IMG/VR virus record: IMGVR_UViG_3300027836_000012
Location: 1 to 62,229 of that record
DNA: 62,229 nucleotides
Source of the DNA: a virus
Direction: 5' to 3' (one strand)
Part shown: piece by piece, positions 8,593 through 17,319 of the stretch
How the letters are laid out: each line of letters begins with the position of its first letter
Position numbering within the stretch: the first letter of the stretch is position 1
Position numbers and translations under genes: made by a program
Notes under the pieces: model-generated
Seen by the model: only the letters and a program-made list of their open reading frames with translations
Database searches by the model: none
What the model was told of the DNA's origin: nothing

Positions 8593-9898
8593 TTGCAAAG
8601 CCTCTAAAATGGAGAAATCGTGGAAAACGTAAAGAGTAAGTGCCATCTTGATTTTGTGTAATTGCATCGGCTCGGACTTCGACAATCTTGCCAACCACAG
8701 CTTCACGACTAGCCCAGTAGTCATCACGATTGCTATCAGTAAACCCGCTACCAACATTAACGGATATCTCTCTACCATCATCGACCCCTTCACAAACAAC
8801 GGCACCTAGCTTACCAACATTACGACCTGTGCCTTCTTCTACAGCCGTAACGGTTAGCGATACTTCAATAAACGGCTTGAGCTTGAGCCAAGCAACTGAT
8901 CGCTTGCATTTATAACCGGCATCCGGGTCTTTCAACATGATGCCTTCATACCCACCAGCAATTGCCAATGCGTTAATTTCTTTGTAACGTTTTTGGCCAG
9001 CATCGGTATCTAGGTCTACAGTTTCCTGAGCAACAACTGTTACATTGGGTAGCTGTAATTCATTTTTTTCAAACCATGCCTTGAGCATCATGCTTCGGGT
9101 AGTCTGGGGTTTGTCCCATTTACCCTTTTCAAAATCTGCTAACGGCACAAAGTCAAACAAGTTAAGAACCGCATCGTTTGCCTTGGCACTGCTCTTGCGG
9201 TGAATCTGTTTCATTAAGTCTTGGAAAGTTCCACTCATGATTTCACCATCCAGTACTACCGGATAAGGTGGCGGATCTTGCTTGACTACTTTTGAGATTT
9301 GATCTTTCACATGGGGAAAGTTTACAAGTTCCTTACCATTGCGACTAAATTGATCAACACGACCGTTAGGGTAAACAATGGTAATAACACGAACGCCGTC
9401 GAGTTTAACTTCAATAAGTTTTTGTCCAGTGACCTTGGATTCATGATTGGCACTATCATGGGCAAGTTGGCAACTAAAAACAGGAACGGCATAATCGGGC
9501 CATTTCTTTTCTACAACTTTGTTAATGGTGTTTTCACTAAATCCTGCTCGCATATCTTTAATAAGAATACGACGATACCAACCATTCCATTGGGCCTTGG
9601 TGGCCTGCGCCATCAACGCATCAACGGCATCACGGGCGTCATTACCGGTGATATCACGATGACGTAGGCACTGAGCAACACTATTAAAAGTACTCCAAGT
9701 GATACCATTACCGTCTTCATTTGTTTTTTCCTTGATTTGTTTGAGTCCAAATGTTACCATCGCATTAAATGTTAGGTTCAATCCTGCAAACAGTTCGTCA
9801 TTTCCTGCTTCGGCTTGCGCCAGTAGGATCGCTTCTTTGTTCAAACGTGAAGGATGATTTTCCAGATCGGAAATAACTCGGTAGCAAGCTTCGCTCAT
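8576..9898 (-). CDS. ATP-dependent DNA ligase, T4-like
   Basis: 440 residues. Adenylation motif I is EVKLDGVR with Lys165 as the expected AMP-accepting lysine; motif III-like LDGEIMSG and motif V-like AWLKLKPF are also present. The helical N-terminal domain (IKDMRAGFSENTINKV) resembles that of T4 gp30. It seals nicks during phage replication. First gene of a five-gene operon with a sigma70 promoter at 9928-9956. Confidence 0.92.
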   Translation of the reverse strand: MSEACYRVISDLENHPSRLNKEAILLAQAEAGNDELFAGLNLTFNAMVTFGLKQIKEKTNEDGNGITWSTFNSVAQCLRHRDITGNDARDAVDALMAQATKAQWNGWYRRILIKDMRAGFSENTINKVVEKKWPDYAVPVFSCQLAHDSANHESKVTGQKLIEVKLDGVRVITIVYPNGRVDQFSRNGKELVNFPHVKDQISKVVKQDPPPYPVVLDGEIMSGTFQDLMKQIHRKSSAKANDAVLNLFDFVPLADFEKGKWDKPQTTRSMMLKAWFEKNELQLPNVTVVAQETVDLDTDAGQKRYKEINALAIAGGYEGIMLKDPDAGYKCKRSVAWLKLKPFIEVSLTVTAVEEGTGRNVGKLGAVVCEGVDDGREISVNVGSGFTDSNRDDYWASREAVVGKIVEVRADAITQNQDGTYSLRFPRFLHFRGFANGEKI

Positions 9899-9927
9899 TC
9901 TAGACCTTTAGTTGACTTAATGTAACT

Positions 9928-9956
9928 ATTGTACAGTCTATGTATCAGTATGTCAA
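9928..9956 (-). promoter_or_regulatory. Sigma70-type promoter of the ligase operon
   Basis: On the minus strand: TTGACA, 17-nt spacer, TACAAT. Lies 30 nt upstream of the ligase start. Confidence 0.8.
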
Positions 9957-10673
9957 GTGATTTGTTGTCTTAAATGGCTTACCAGTATATGCGTATTCTA
10001 GTTGATTCATTATCTTACGCTTCATTTGGCGAACTTTTGGATGGTTGTGATCGTACTCAAATGCCTTCATAAAGCGTCCCCAACTATTTGGACGAACACG
10101 TTTTGGTACTTTTGAATCTAAGTATATTTTGATAGCTTTGGGATCAAAACCAAATTTATCAATCATATCTTGAGCTAGGTTAAATGAATGAGCACCCATT
10201 TCATCTCTATCACCATAATACTCTTGTTCTTTACGGGTACGAGCATAGTAGGCAGTACTTTGATATCCTGGAATATCTTTAAAATTCCTAGCACGATATT
10301 GCCGTGTATGAATAACCTCATGGAGTACAGTATCAGCAAAAAGTTGGCAAACTCTCTCCCAACGATAGATACTCATCTTCATAGTTGAAATATTTGGAGG
10401 GTAAACCATTTCAACTTCAATAAAACGCTTTCTGCCCTTTTTATCTAAATCAGAATAATAAGCACCGCCTACCCAAATCTCGCCCTTCTTTACAGGCTTG
10501 TATCTACTACTTTTAAATTTTATTGGAAGATGACACTTAACGTGCTGACTTATTAGACGAGTAATTTCATCAATAGGAAGTCGTCTATCAACTAACTCAG
10601 ATTTTAGTTGATGTAGCATTGAGTACAGAGTTTCTCGGTCAAGTAAAGACCAGTTAAACGCCTTGCGGGCCAT
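9945..10673 (-). CDS. Putative zinc metalloprotease (HExxH), SprT-like
   Basis: 242 residues. Zinc motif LHEVIHTRQY (HExxH) near residue 119, with RDEMGAHSF about 45 residues later as probable third ligand region. The gene at 16267 has the same layout (THELRHQGQY then PDEIDAYS), so these are paralogues. The fold may act on proteins or be a structural metal site. A late-type promoter motif lies 21 nt upstream, with AGGAG ahead of the ATG. Confidence 0.65.
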   Translation of the reverse strand: MARKAFNWSLLDRETLYSMLHQLKSELVDRRLPIDEITRLISQHVKCHLPIKFKSSRYKPVKKGEIWVGGAYYSDLDKKGRKRFIEVEMVYPPNISTMKMSIYRWERVCQLFADTVLHEVIHTRQYRARNFKDIPGYQSTAYYARTRKEQEYYGDRDEMGAHSFNLAQDMIDKFGFDPKAIKIYLDSKVPKRVRPNSWGRFMKAFEYDHNHPKVRQMKRKIMNQLEYAYTGKPFKTTNHLTY

Positions 10674-10693
10674 AGTACACTCCTAGACATTAG

Positions 10694-10701
10694 TATTTAT
10701 A
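10694..10701 (-). promoter_or_regulatory. T4-type late promoter motif TATAAATA
   Basis: Exact TATAAATA on the minus strand, upstream of the metalloprotease-like gene starting at 10673. Confidence 0.65.
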
Positions 10702-10732
10702 GTGTACTACGACTTTTCATTATCTGCGCACT

Positions 10733-11323
10733 TTATGGGCGTTTTGTTATAATCTCGTCAATCAAACCGTATTCTAGAGCCTCTTGCGCACTCATAAATT
10801 TATCACGTTCCATATCGTGCCTAAACTGTTCAAATGTTTTGCCCTTGCTATTATGATTCACATAAATCTGGGTCAAATTCTTCTTCATTTTTAGAATCTC
10901 TTCTACCTGGATTTCCATATCTGTAGCCTGTCCACCAGCCCCACCGCTAGGTTGATGAATCATGTGTCTAGCGTTTGGTAGCATCTTACGCTTGCCAGGA
11001 GCACCAGCAGTGGCAAGCAGACTGCCCATACTACAGGCTTGGCCCATAACAATGGTGCTAACATTAGGCTTAATGAATTGCATAGTATCGTAAATGGCCA
11101 TGCCAGCAGTAACCACTCCACCTGGACTGTTGATAAAAAAGTTGATATCTTCATTTCCCTGGCTTTCTAAAAAGAGTAGCTGTGCTACTATTAGACTTGC
11201 TGAATGTTCATTAACATCTGTGTCCAGCATGATAATACGATCTTTAAGTAAACGACTGTAAATGTCGTAAGCTCGTTCTCCGCGAGCTTCGGACTCGATA
11301 ACCGTGGGTACCAAATGTGGCAT
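10733..11323 (-). CDS. clpP: ClpP protease subunit
   Basis: 196 residues, full length for ClpP. Catalytic Ser98 in [10 protein letters not shown], His123 in MIHQPSGG and Asp174 in MERDKFMS are all present, as is FFINSPGG. Forms the barrel-shaped ATP-dependent protease with a Clp ATPase, here presumably the host's, since none is seen in this window. No propeptide. In the context of the tmRNA at the right edge it could degrade tagged proteins. Lies 12 nt after a lipoprotein gene in one operon. Confidence 0.95.
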   Translation of the reverse strand: MPHLVPTVIESEARGERAYDIYSRLLKDRIIMLDTDVNEHSASLIVAQLLFLESQGNEDINFFINSPGGVVTAGMAIYDTMQFIKPNVSTIVMGQACSMGSLLATAGAPGKRKMLPNARHMIHQPSGGAGGQATDMEIQVEEILKMKKNLTQIYVNHNSKGKTFEQFRHDMERDKFMSAQEALEYGLIDEIITKRP

Positions 11324-11335
11324 TATATTCCTTAA

Positions 11336-11878
11336 TTAATTTAATTCGCTATCAACTTCTTTAAGTCGCTTGGTAGCCATCTCTTGAAGATTCTGCTGAT
11401 GGCGTTGATTTTTCAGTACGTTAGCATCACCTGTTGGTAAGACTAACAATACATAGGCTTGATAGCCGCCGCCTCTAGTATTAATAATTTTATGTTTTTC
11501 AACATAGGCGCCAGTTAGATCAACTTCTTTACATGAAGAACGCGATATTGATTCGCTTCGTGTAACAGATTCAGTTGAGTATGTTTTCATGCGTGTGCTA
11601 GAAGTGCCGCCTGCAGTCATACAAATTGTATTTCTAGCATTTTGCTCGGCAATTTGTCGTGCCATTGAATAATCTCTAGCTTTGGCAGTATCAGCCGCGT
11701 AGACTGCACTTTTGCTTTCTGGTAGCTTAATCATCCAATCTGGTGCTTTATCCAGTACTGCTTGACGATCACGATACTCACGTTCGCGAACATCTTCTGC
11801 AATTTTTGCATGCCTGTCTGTAGTACCGCAGGCAGCTAACAACGCAATCATAGGAAGTGCAATTAGTAATTTTTTCAT
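11336..11878 (-). CDS. Outer-membrane lipoprotein, LPP20-like
   Basis: 180 residues; signal peptide with lipobox LAAC (Cys17). The mature part has a compact alpha/beta region with GGGYQAYVLLVLP near the end, as in LPP20/LpoB-type envelope lipoproteins. Start overlaps the stop of the entericidin-like gene (TAATG). Host-like; could support the envelope during infection. Confidence 0.75.
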   Translation of the reverse strand: MKKLLIALPMIALLAACGTTDRHAKIAEDVREREYRDRQAVLDKAPDWMIKLPESKSAVYAADTAKARDYSMARQIAEQNARNTICMTAGGTSSTRMKTYSTESVTRSESISRSSCKEVDLTGAYVEKHKIINTRGGGYQAYVLLVLPTGDANVLKNQRHQQNLQEMATKRLKEVDSELN

Positions 11879-12000
11879 TATCGGCCACCCATCTTTTCTT
11901 TAGTCCATTCGGCAGTAGACGAAATGTCTTTGCCAACCCCTGCTACTGTAGAACATGCAGTAAGTGCCATGCTCAAAATAATTACGCCAACTGCTTTCAT
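11878..12000 (-). CDS. Entericidin-like lipopeptide (40 aa)
   Basis: Encodes MKAVGVIILSMALTACSTV, a lipobox (LTAC), then AGVGKDISSTAEW and a short tail, the pattern of entericidin A/B. In enteric bacteria EcnA/EcnB form an antidote/toxin pair of small lipoproteins linked to stationary-phase lysis. ATGA overlap with the upstream gene and TAATG with the downstream one. Confidence 0.8.
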   Translation of the reverse strand: MKAVGVIILSMALTACSTVAGVGKDISSTAEWTKEKMGGR

Positions 12001-12125
12001 TTTGCCATCTCCTGTGAGTGTGTTTTAACTGTGTCTACACCTTTGTCTAACATCTTAGCAATGCCAGAAAATCCAACAGTTGCTAGAATTAGTCCAAAGA
12101 TAGTGCCTAAAATAAAGCCTTTCAT
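11997..12125 (-). CDS. Small single-span membrane protein (42 aa)
   Basis: Begins MKGFILGTIFGLILATVGFS, a Gly-rich transmembrane segment, then a short charged tail ending HSQEMAK. First gene of an operon running through the entericidin-like peptide, lipoprotein and ClpP. The closeness to the entericidin-like gene suggests an envelope role. Confidence 0.6.
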   Translation of the reverse strand: MKGFILGTIFGLILATVGFSGIAKMLDKGVDTVKTHSQEMAK

Positions 12126-12156
12126 ATGTGCCTCTCTGTGTGTTAATAACAGTTAT

Positions 12157-12185
12157 ATTATAGTTGAATTAAATCAAAAGGTCAA
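12157..12185 (-). promoter_or_regulatory. Sigma70-type promoter of the envelope/ClpP operon
   Basis: Minus strand TTGACC, 17-nt spacer, TATAAT, 32 nt upstream of the start at 12125. Confidence 0.75.
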
Positions 12186-12186
12186 G

Positions 12187-12531
12187 TCACCATTTGTCCA
12201 TAACTATCCAATTATTTGGACTGTTATCAATTTGGCAAATAACACCGTGGTATACTTGTAACTTTTTATCTCGACCTTGTCTTTCAGTAAACAGTTTACA
12301 GGTTGTATTTTTATGTTTGAAATACCCAACGTTAGCATCAGTTGGCCCAACTTCATTTTCCAAAATAGTATCGCCAATTTTAATTTTAGAATCAGGGGTT
12401 CGTCCGTTTTGGCAAACTGTAACTGACTCGCTACTCATTATACCATCTTTTTGATATGTGGCGCTTTTAACATTACAATTGGCCCACGATGACACAGGCA
12501 CAAGTACCAGTAAGAGTATTAACCATTTCAT
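12187..12531 (-). CDS. Exported small protein (114 aa)
   Basis: Signal peptide MKWLILLLVLVPVSSWA with cleavage expected after SWA; the mature protein has four Cys that could form disulfides in the periplasm and is probably beta-rich. ATGA overlap with the lipoprotein gene upstream. Function unknown. Confidence 0.65.
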   Translation of the reverse strand: MKWLILLLVLVPVSSWANCNVKSATYQKDGIMSSESVTVCQNGRTPDSKIKIGDTILENEVGPTDANVGYFKHKNTTCKLFTERQGRDKKLQVYHGVICQIDNSPNNWIVMDKW

Positions 12532-12797
12532 GATTGATCACACCTATAAGCGTACCACCAAATGGTAGCTTTGAGTCTACTATTATAAGCTCGATTAAAT
12601 TCGCTTAACATGTCTGGATCCGGATCAAAATTTAGTTGTCGCTGTAGTGCAGTTAGCTCTTTTAATTGAATATCCTTTAGTGAACAGCTGACTGGATAGT
12701 CGTACAGCTCACTATAGGTCATAACCTTTGAGGTTGTACTTTGGCTATCACACCCAACTAGGAGTAATGCCACTACTAGTAACGAAGTAATCTTCAT
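12528..12797 (-). CDS. Small lipoprotein (89 aa)
   Basis: Signal peptide with lipobox LVGC (Cys16) followed by a mainly helical domain with two further Cys. ATGA overlaps with both neighbours. Likely membrane-anchored in the periplasm; function unknown. Confidence 0.65.
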   Translation of the reverse strand: MKITSLLVVALLLVGCDSQSTTSKVMTYSELYDYPVSCSLKDIQLKELTALQRQLNFDPDPDMLSEFNRAYNSRLKATIWWYAYRCDQS

Positions 12798-13234
12798 CGA
12801 TATTTGTCATCTAGTTCAACGTTAGTAAGACCTGCGACAGTTTGAAACTTGTCCCAAGCGGCTTTAGCGGCTGGATTAGATTCCAGCTCACTGCTAGGCA
12901 ATACTGCTTCTAGCCAAATTTCTGGACGACGAGTAGGGTGTGCGCCAAACTTGCGGGGCTGGTGTAGTCGACCAGACTCCCAAAGTTCAATGCTGACACT
13001 ACGGAACTGGTCTTCATCGTGATAGCCAGCCCATTCAGGATTGCTGTGACTGAAGAATCCTTGACTGTAGGCATTTTCAGTGCCACCACCATAGCCCAAC
13101 CAAATTCCCTGCCACTGGTCGGCATCACGAGGATCGAAATCTGTACGAGCAATAACTACTAATACATCGTCAATGTCAATCTTTCCGTCAACAATATCAC
13201 GCACACACCGACTATAACTTAGTCCAATTTTCAT
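12794..13234 (-). CDS. Hypothetical protein (146 aa)
   Basis: Start set at ATG 13234, preceded by AGAGGATA and immediately after the stop of the upstream gene; the longer frame to 13327 would overlap that gene. Contains MKIGLSYSRCVRDIVDG and an acidic, Trp-rich centre. Resembles an uncharacterised phage family; no function assigned. Confidence 0.65.
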   Translation of the reverse strand: MKIGLSYSRCVRDIVDGKIDIDDVLVVIARTDFDPRDADQWQGIWLGYGGGTENAYSQGFFSHSNPEWAGYHDEDQFRSVSIELWESGRLHQPRKFGAHPTRRPEIWLEAVLPSSELESNPAAKAAWDKFQTVAGLTNVELDDKYR

Positions 13235-13235
13235 A

Positions 13236-13475
13236 TTATCCTCTAATTCCTGTTTGAGTACGAGTAATAGTAGGCCCAGTGCTTTCAATATCCATTCCTG
13301 CACTTCGACCTTCGTAACATCTACCATTCCACTTTAGTTTTAATTTTACACTCTTATTGACTATGACGTCAAGTACATTTTCAAAAATAAACTGATCTAC
13401 CACAGCTTCTGTTGTTTTTGAACCTTTTGCCATTTTAATTTGGCAAGTATCGCTATGTCTTAGTATTGTGCTCAT
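13236..13475 (-). CDS. Small hypothetical protein (79 aa)
   Basis: Basic, probably beta-rich. ATGA overlap with the upstream SH3-like gene. Unknown function. Confidence 0.55.
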   Translation of the reverse strand: MSTILRHSDTCQIKMAKGSKTTEAVVDQFIFENVLDVIVNKSVKLKLKWNGRCYEGRSAGMDIESTGPTITRTQTGIRG

Positions 13476-13786
13476 AATGTAAATCTTACTTCTTTAATAC
13501 TGTCCCAACGGAAACTTTTCCACGCTTTGGACTCTAGGTCATATACAGGCATAACCTCTTCGTTGACTTTCTTTTCTTTTTTAGGGGCAGGAAAATCAAT
13601 TGGGTTATCTGTATTAGTTACATGAACTTTTTCCTCTACAAAAGGAACGAGTGTTGGATTGGTTGTACATTCCATAACTCGTTCAGTGCCATCTTTTTTA
13701 GTAAACACTACGGTTGTAGGTCCGTGCGCTAAATGACTTTTAAGCCATTTTTTAAACAGCTTGGTTTCTTTCTCAGTCAGTAGCAT
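13472..13786 (-). CDS. Phage SH3-barrel-like protein (DUF2693-type)
   Basis: 104 residues from ATG 13786. KSHLAHGPTTVVFTKKDG near the start and KSFRWDSIKEVRFTL at the end match a small protein widespread in T4-like phages, often described as an SH3-barrel or WYL-like fold. Role unknown. The start lies inside the end of the upstream 57-aa gene (14-nt overlap), which rules out the longer frame. Confidence 0.7.
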   Translation of the reverse strand: MLLTEKETKLFKKWLKSHLAHGPTTVVFTKKDGTERVMECTTNPTLVPFVEEKVHVTNTDNPIDFPAPKKEKKVNEEVMPVYDLESKAWKSFRWDSIKEVRFTL

Positions 13787-13946
13787 TTTGTTTACTTTCA
13801 AGTTCCTCAATGCGCTTTGTCGCCTCGGCAACTTTTTGCTCAAGCATCTCAATATGTTCAGCAATTTGCTCTAAGAAATTAGCAGTATTTGCGCCGGTCA
13901 TTCTAATCATTTGTACAACTGTTGGTTGCAAGTTTTCGTTACTCAT
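13773..13946 (-). CDS. Small coiled-coil protein (57 aa)
   Basis: From ATG 13946 the frame reads MSNENLQPTVVQMIRMTG, then a heptad-rich helix (FLEQIAEHIEMLEQKV...) ending at TGA 13773. It starts directly after the phosphoesterase stop at 13947. Probably a helical adaptor; function unknown. Confidence 0.6.
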   Translation of the reverse strand: MSNENLQPTVVQMIRMTGANTANFLEQIAEHIEMLEQKVAEATKRIEELESKQNATD

Positions 13947-14807
13947 TTAAATCTCCAAAATTAAGTTAGGGCTCCAGCCAGTCTGCTCGCTGTATCCGTC
14001 ATTTTCGTAACCTCTAGGATTACACACAACTCTAGTTTCACCAAGTACATAATCAAATGGATGGTGAGTGTGACCATGTGTCCACAGTTTGATCTGTGGA
14101 TGATCCATAATAAATTCACTCAAGTCACTGTGATATCCACCGTTCATTAATGTGTCATTACCATACATTGGATGACAACTTTGGAAACTTGGACTATGAT
14201 GACCAACTACAACACACTTCTTGTCCTTGTGTTCCTGAACAATGTGTTTGATGTAGCCTAGAGTTTTATCGTGACGAACAGCAACATCTAACGCACTCAT
14301 AGCCGCATAGTTTCTTTGGTCGTTACGGATGATACGGAAATCGTTCATCATACCTTCGATGGCATGCATTGTCAAAGGATCACGCTTGTTCATGTTGGTC
14401 CAAAGCGTTCCGCCAACAAACACAACATCGTCAATAATCTTCATGTCTTGCTCTAACATATACACGTTAGGGTACTTGGCACATTCTTCACGCATGTAAT
14501 CAATACCTGCGTAAAACTTGCCATTGTAGAATTCATGATTGCCCATAATGTAAATCACATGTGGAAACTGAAAACTACAACGCTTGAAGAAATCTCTAAA
14601 ACGCTGTGCTGTCAACTGTCTACGACCTAAGCCAGTGCCGTTGGCAATAGCGGCCTGATCCGCAGTATTAGCTGGCTCAGGGTGGTCGTGTAGATCCTGG
14701 GCGATACAAATATCACCGCCTAAAATCAATACATCGGCACCTTCGTCATTGTTGATAAAACAATCCGAAAATTCCAAATGTAAATCACTGACTAATTTAA
14801 TTTTCAT
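13947..14807 (-). CDS. Calcineurin-like metallophosphoesterase
   Basis: 286 residues with the full motif set: DLHLE (residues 8-12), LGGDI, GNHEFYNG, VVGHHSPS and HGHTHHP. These bind a two-metal centre that cleaves phosphomono- or diesters, including nucleotides or nucleic acid ends. Tightly packed with neighbours. A second, unrelated-length member lies at 35005. Confidence 0.9.
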   Translation of the reverse strand: MKIKLVSDLHLEFSDCFINNDEGADVLILGGDICIAQDLHDHPEPANTADQAAIANGTGLGRRQLTAQRFRDFFKRCSFQFPHVIYIMGNHEFYNGKFYAGIDYMREECAKYPNVYMLEQDMKIIDDVVFVGGTLWTNMNKRDPLTMHAIEGMMNDFRIIRNDQRNYAAMSALDVAVRHDKTLGYIKHIVQEHKDKKCVVVGHHSPSFQSCHPMYGNDTLMNGGYHSDLSEFIMDHPQIKLWTHGHTHHPFDYVLGETRVVCNPRGYENDGYSEQTGWSPNLILEI

Positions 14808-14818
14808 TTTTAACTCTT

Positions 14819-15295
14819 TTATTGAGATTCGCTTTTCATCGTTTCAAAAATAGATAATTGCAAATCTTCATCGTTAGTTCTTTCTTTGAACCGTTCTGCA
14901 TAACGAGCATCTGATTCTGCCCTGTGTGTAGGGCACAGAGTTTTAATCCAACCTTTGCCACCTGACGTGCCAGGTGCGCCACATTCTTCACAACTGACAT
15001 CTGCCCAAGCTTCTGCCATACGTACCATGCCACGGATCTCAGCATCACCACCGTCATAGTAAAAACGTAAGCCACCAAACTTCTCTTTAATCTGTGCTAT
15101 AGTAACTTGTGGGACAGTCGTTCCCTGTTTTTCTTTCCAGTCAATATGGCTTTGAATATTAGCACATAGGCTTTCAAGAATAGGCCACCACCCTTGGCCA
15201 CAAGCAAACCCGCCATACTTACCCGCAAACATCTTTGGGAAACGTTCTTCCATATGTTTTGCAAAGGCATCATATTTTTCAAATTCGTCTGACAT
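14819..15295 (-). CDS. Hypothetical protein with zinc-finger-like cysteines (158 aa)
   Basis: IKEKFGGLRFYYDGG is a recurring phage segment, followed by CEECGAPG and a later TLCPTH that together could bind zinc (CxxC...CxxH). Probably a DNA- or protein-binding phage accessory protein. Confidence 0.65.
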   Translation of the reverse strand: MSDEFEKYDAFAKHMEERFPKMFAGKYGGFACGQGWWPILESLCANIQSHIDWKEKQGTTVPQVTIAQIKEKFGGLRFYYDGGDAEIRGMVRMAEAWADVSCEECGAPGTSGGKGWIKTLCPTHRAESDARYAERFKERTNDEDLQLSIFETMKSESQ

Positions 15296-15543
15296 TATTC
15301 ATCCTCTGTTACTACAAAATGACTAATAACCAAATCCAATGCCGCAATGGTCTGTATGTTCAAGCCCACATCTTCTGGATGTAGCCAATAGCCATTTGGA
15401 TTAGCATCTGACTTTGGATTCTTCTTCCACTGCTTTAATTCTTTTTTAAGGTACGCACGATAGTCTTTTAGGTTAAGACTGGTAATACGATCCGCAGTTT
15501 CACCATCAATCCATTGATAAGGTTTATGTTTTTCTTTGCTCAT
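15295..15543 (-). CDS. Small hypothetical protein (82 aa)
   Basis: Basic N-terminal half, acidic C-terminus; no motif. Overlaps both neighbours by 1-4 nt. Confidence 0.55.
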   Translation of the reverse strand: MSKEKHKPYQWIDGETADRITSLNLKDYRAYLKKELKQWKKNPKSDANPNGYWLHPEDVGLNIQTIAALDLVISHFVVTEDE

Positions 15544-16232
15544 TGTGCCGCCTTTACATAATTAAGTCTAGTTACGTCGTTACCGTGCTTCCAATGTTTA
15601 GAATGATCTTTAACTTTGGCTTTGACAACAACACATGCACCTAATTGCAAATTAGTCTTATTGAGCCAAGAGCACATCCTATTTTTAATTATAGCATCTA
15701 TATTGTAACCTTCAAAGTTTTTTGACTTAATTGATGAAATAATTTCTGCATCCAGATCTTTGAGCGTAGAACCAATTTCTGCTAGATGGCCGTCTTCAAC
15801 AGATCGAGCGGCTCGTTTAACTTTAGTTTGGGCAACATCACGAACGTGGACGCTGGGTAGGCAAGCAACGTAACCAAATTGATTTTGTTTTACTGTGTCA
15901 CTGCTAAGGATAGTATTAATGTTAGTTTGGAAATCGTTTTCGCCTTCAATGGCACTAAACAAAAATTTTCGAAAATGTTTTTGAATCTCTTCTGCTTGCA
16001 CGACATCTTCGGGCAATATTTTCAAAGGCATTGGGGCTGATCCTGGATCAGCTGTCCAAATAGCAGGCTCCAGGGTACACAACATCATTAGTTTATTGGG
16101 CTGTTTAGAAAACAGATAGACATTATCGTCTGTATACACTGCCTGCGCTTCTTTAATATAAGCACCGTTCACTCGTTGCGCCGCACAAGCCAGCTCTAGA
16201 ACTTGTTGGATTGGGAACTCTTTGTTAGCCAT
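15540..16232 (-). CDS. Hypothetical protein (230 aa)
   Basis: Soluble protein without recognised motifs. Transcribed from a strong promoter at 16264-16292, making it the lead gene of the 16.2-13.4 kb operon. Confidence 0.6.
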   Translation of the reverse strand: MANKEFPIQQVLELACAAQRVNGAYIKEAQAVYTDDNVYLFSKQPNKLMMLCTLEPAIWTADPGSAPMPLKILPEDVVQAEEIQKHFRKFLFSAIEGENDFQTNINTILSSDTVKQNQFGYVACLPSVHVRDVAQTKVKRAARSVEDGHLAEIGSTLKDLDAEIISSIKSKNFEGYNIDAIIKNRMCSWLNKTNLQLGACVVVKAKVKDHSKHWKHGNDVTRLNYVKAAQ

Positions 16233-16263
16233 TATGCTCTCTGTGTGGATTACTATACTTTAT

Positions 16264-16292
16264 ATTTTACTGGAAAATGCAGTCAGTGTCAA
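16264..16292 (-). promoter_or_regulatory. Sigma70-type promoter
   Basis: Minus strand TTGACA, 17-nt spacer, TAAAAT; 32 nt upstream of ATG 16232 and inside the 3' end of the upstream gene. Confidence 0.75.
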
Positions 16293-16932
16293 CCTTTTGA
16301 AGACGTATGTAAACTTTTTTGACTAGCCGTTTAATAGTCCTATCATTTTGGTTTGGAAATTCTCCTCGATACATACTAAAAGAAGGACTAACCAAATTGT
16401 TTTGAATTCGTAATTTACTTAGGGCATCTACGTTATGCAGATATTTAAGGGCTCTAGTTTTACCCAAACTGCGCACTAGCTCGAATGTAATACTGATAGA
16501 ATAAGCATCTATCTCGTCAGGGTCTCGTAAGTATTCAGTGTGACCGGATCCTCGACTAGTATCAATCCTAAAGTCTCGTTTTCTGTACTGTCCTTGATGC
16601 CTTAGCTCGTGTGTCACAGTATCGTATATTTGAGTTAGTACTTGAGTAGAGTGTGCAGAGTACCAAATATGATTTTTTGGAAAATTATGAGTTATAATTA
16701 ATTCAATAGGGCATTCATGATTCTTATCGTCTTCAGGATCGTAAAATCCGTTAGCATAAAACACATCTTCATTTAACGAACTATCTCTACGAGATATTAC
16801 TTTAATATCAAGATTGTGCTTTTTAAATTCTCGTCTAACTCTGTTTAACAATTTTTGGAATGTCAAACCTTGCTCTGCACTAGCTCTTACAATATTGCAG
16901 ATTGCGCAGATCAGTTCCATAACCCCATTCAT
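16267..16932 (-). CDS. Putative zinc metalloprotease (HExxH), paralogue
   Basis: 221 residues with YDTVTHELRHQGQYRKRDF (HExxH near residue 109) and DPDEIDAYSIS downstream. The layout matches the gene at 9945 (ADTVLHEVIHTRQYRARNF, then RDEMGAHSF). Both are soluble. Follows the IF-1 gene by 2 nt, so the two are co-transcribed. Confidence 0.65.
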   Translation of the reverse strand: MNGVMELICAICNIVRASAEQGLTFQKLLNRVRREFKKHNLDIKVISRRDSSLNEDVFYANGFYDPEDDKNHECPIELIITHNFPKNHIWYSAHSTQVLTQIYDTVTHELRHQGQYRKRDFRIDTSRGSGHTEYLRDPDEIDAYSISITFELVRSLGKTRALKYLHNVDALSKLRIQNNLVSPSFSMYRGEFPNQNDRTIKRLVKKVYIRLQKVDTDCIFQ

Positions 16933-16934
16933 AG

Positions 16935-17156
16935 TTATAACCTAAATTTTATTCTTCCTCTAGTCAGATCGTATGGACTGACTTCTACTTTAACTGCGTC
17001 TCCAAGGATAACTTTAATTTTATGCAATTTAAGTTTTCCTCCCATGTAGCAAAGTATGATATGTTCGTTTGCATCAATCTTAACACGAAACATGTTTGCC
17101 GGTAAAACTTCTATAACTTTGCCAGTAAGTTCTAATAATTCTGAATTTTTAGACAT
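16935..17156 (-). CDS. infA: Translation initiation factor IF-1
   Basis: 73 residues, the normal size (E. coli 72). The S1/OB-fold signature is unmistakable: LTGKVIEVLPANMFRVKID, then GDAVKVEVSPYDLTRGRI, matching bacterial InfA closely. IF-1 binds the ribosomal A site and works with IF-2/IF-3 in start-codon selection. The start ATG overlaps the end of the AbrB-like gene. In this phage it accompanies an initiator tRNA at 43476. Confidence 0.92.
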   Translation of the reverse strand: MSKNSELLELTGKVIEVLPANMFRVKIDANEHIILCYMGGKLKLHKIKVILGDAVKVEVSPYDLTRGRIKFRL

Positions 17157-17319
17157 GCTTAGTTATCACAAGTTTGCCGTCCTCTGCTTTGATATTTAAA
17201 ATGTCGCCCTCTTTCCATCCCTGAGCTTCGCAGATCTCAGGTGGGATTTTAAAGATGACGTTATCAGGGTCGTCTTCGATGTCTTCAAATAATTCTTCTA
17301 CTAGATATGTTTTATTCAT
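17149..17319 (-). CDS. AbrB/MazE-like small protein (56 aa)
   Basis: From ATG 17319: MNKTYLVEELFEDIEDD, then IPPEICEAQGWKEGDIL and a beta-strand end KLVITK, the swapped-hairpin pattern of SpoVT/AbrB proteins and of a common T4-like phage protein. Possible DNA-binding regulator or antitoxin-like fold; no partner toxin seen. Overlaps IF-1 by 8 nt and the upstream gene by 4 nt. Confidence 0.75.
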   Translation of the reverse strand: MNKTYLVEELFEDIEDDPDNVIFKIPPEICEAQGWKEGDILNIKAEDGKLVITKHV

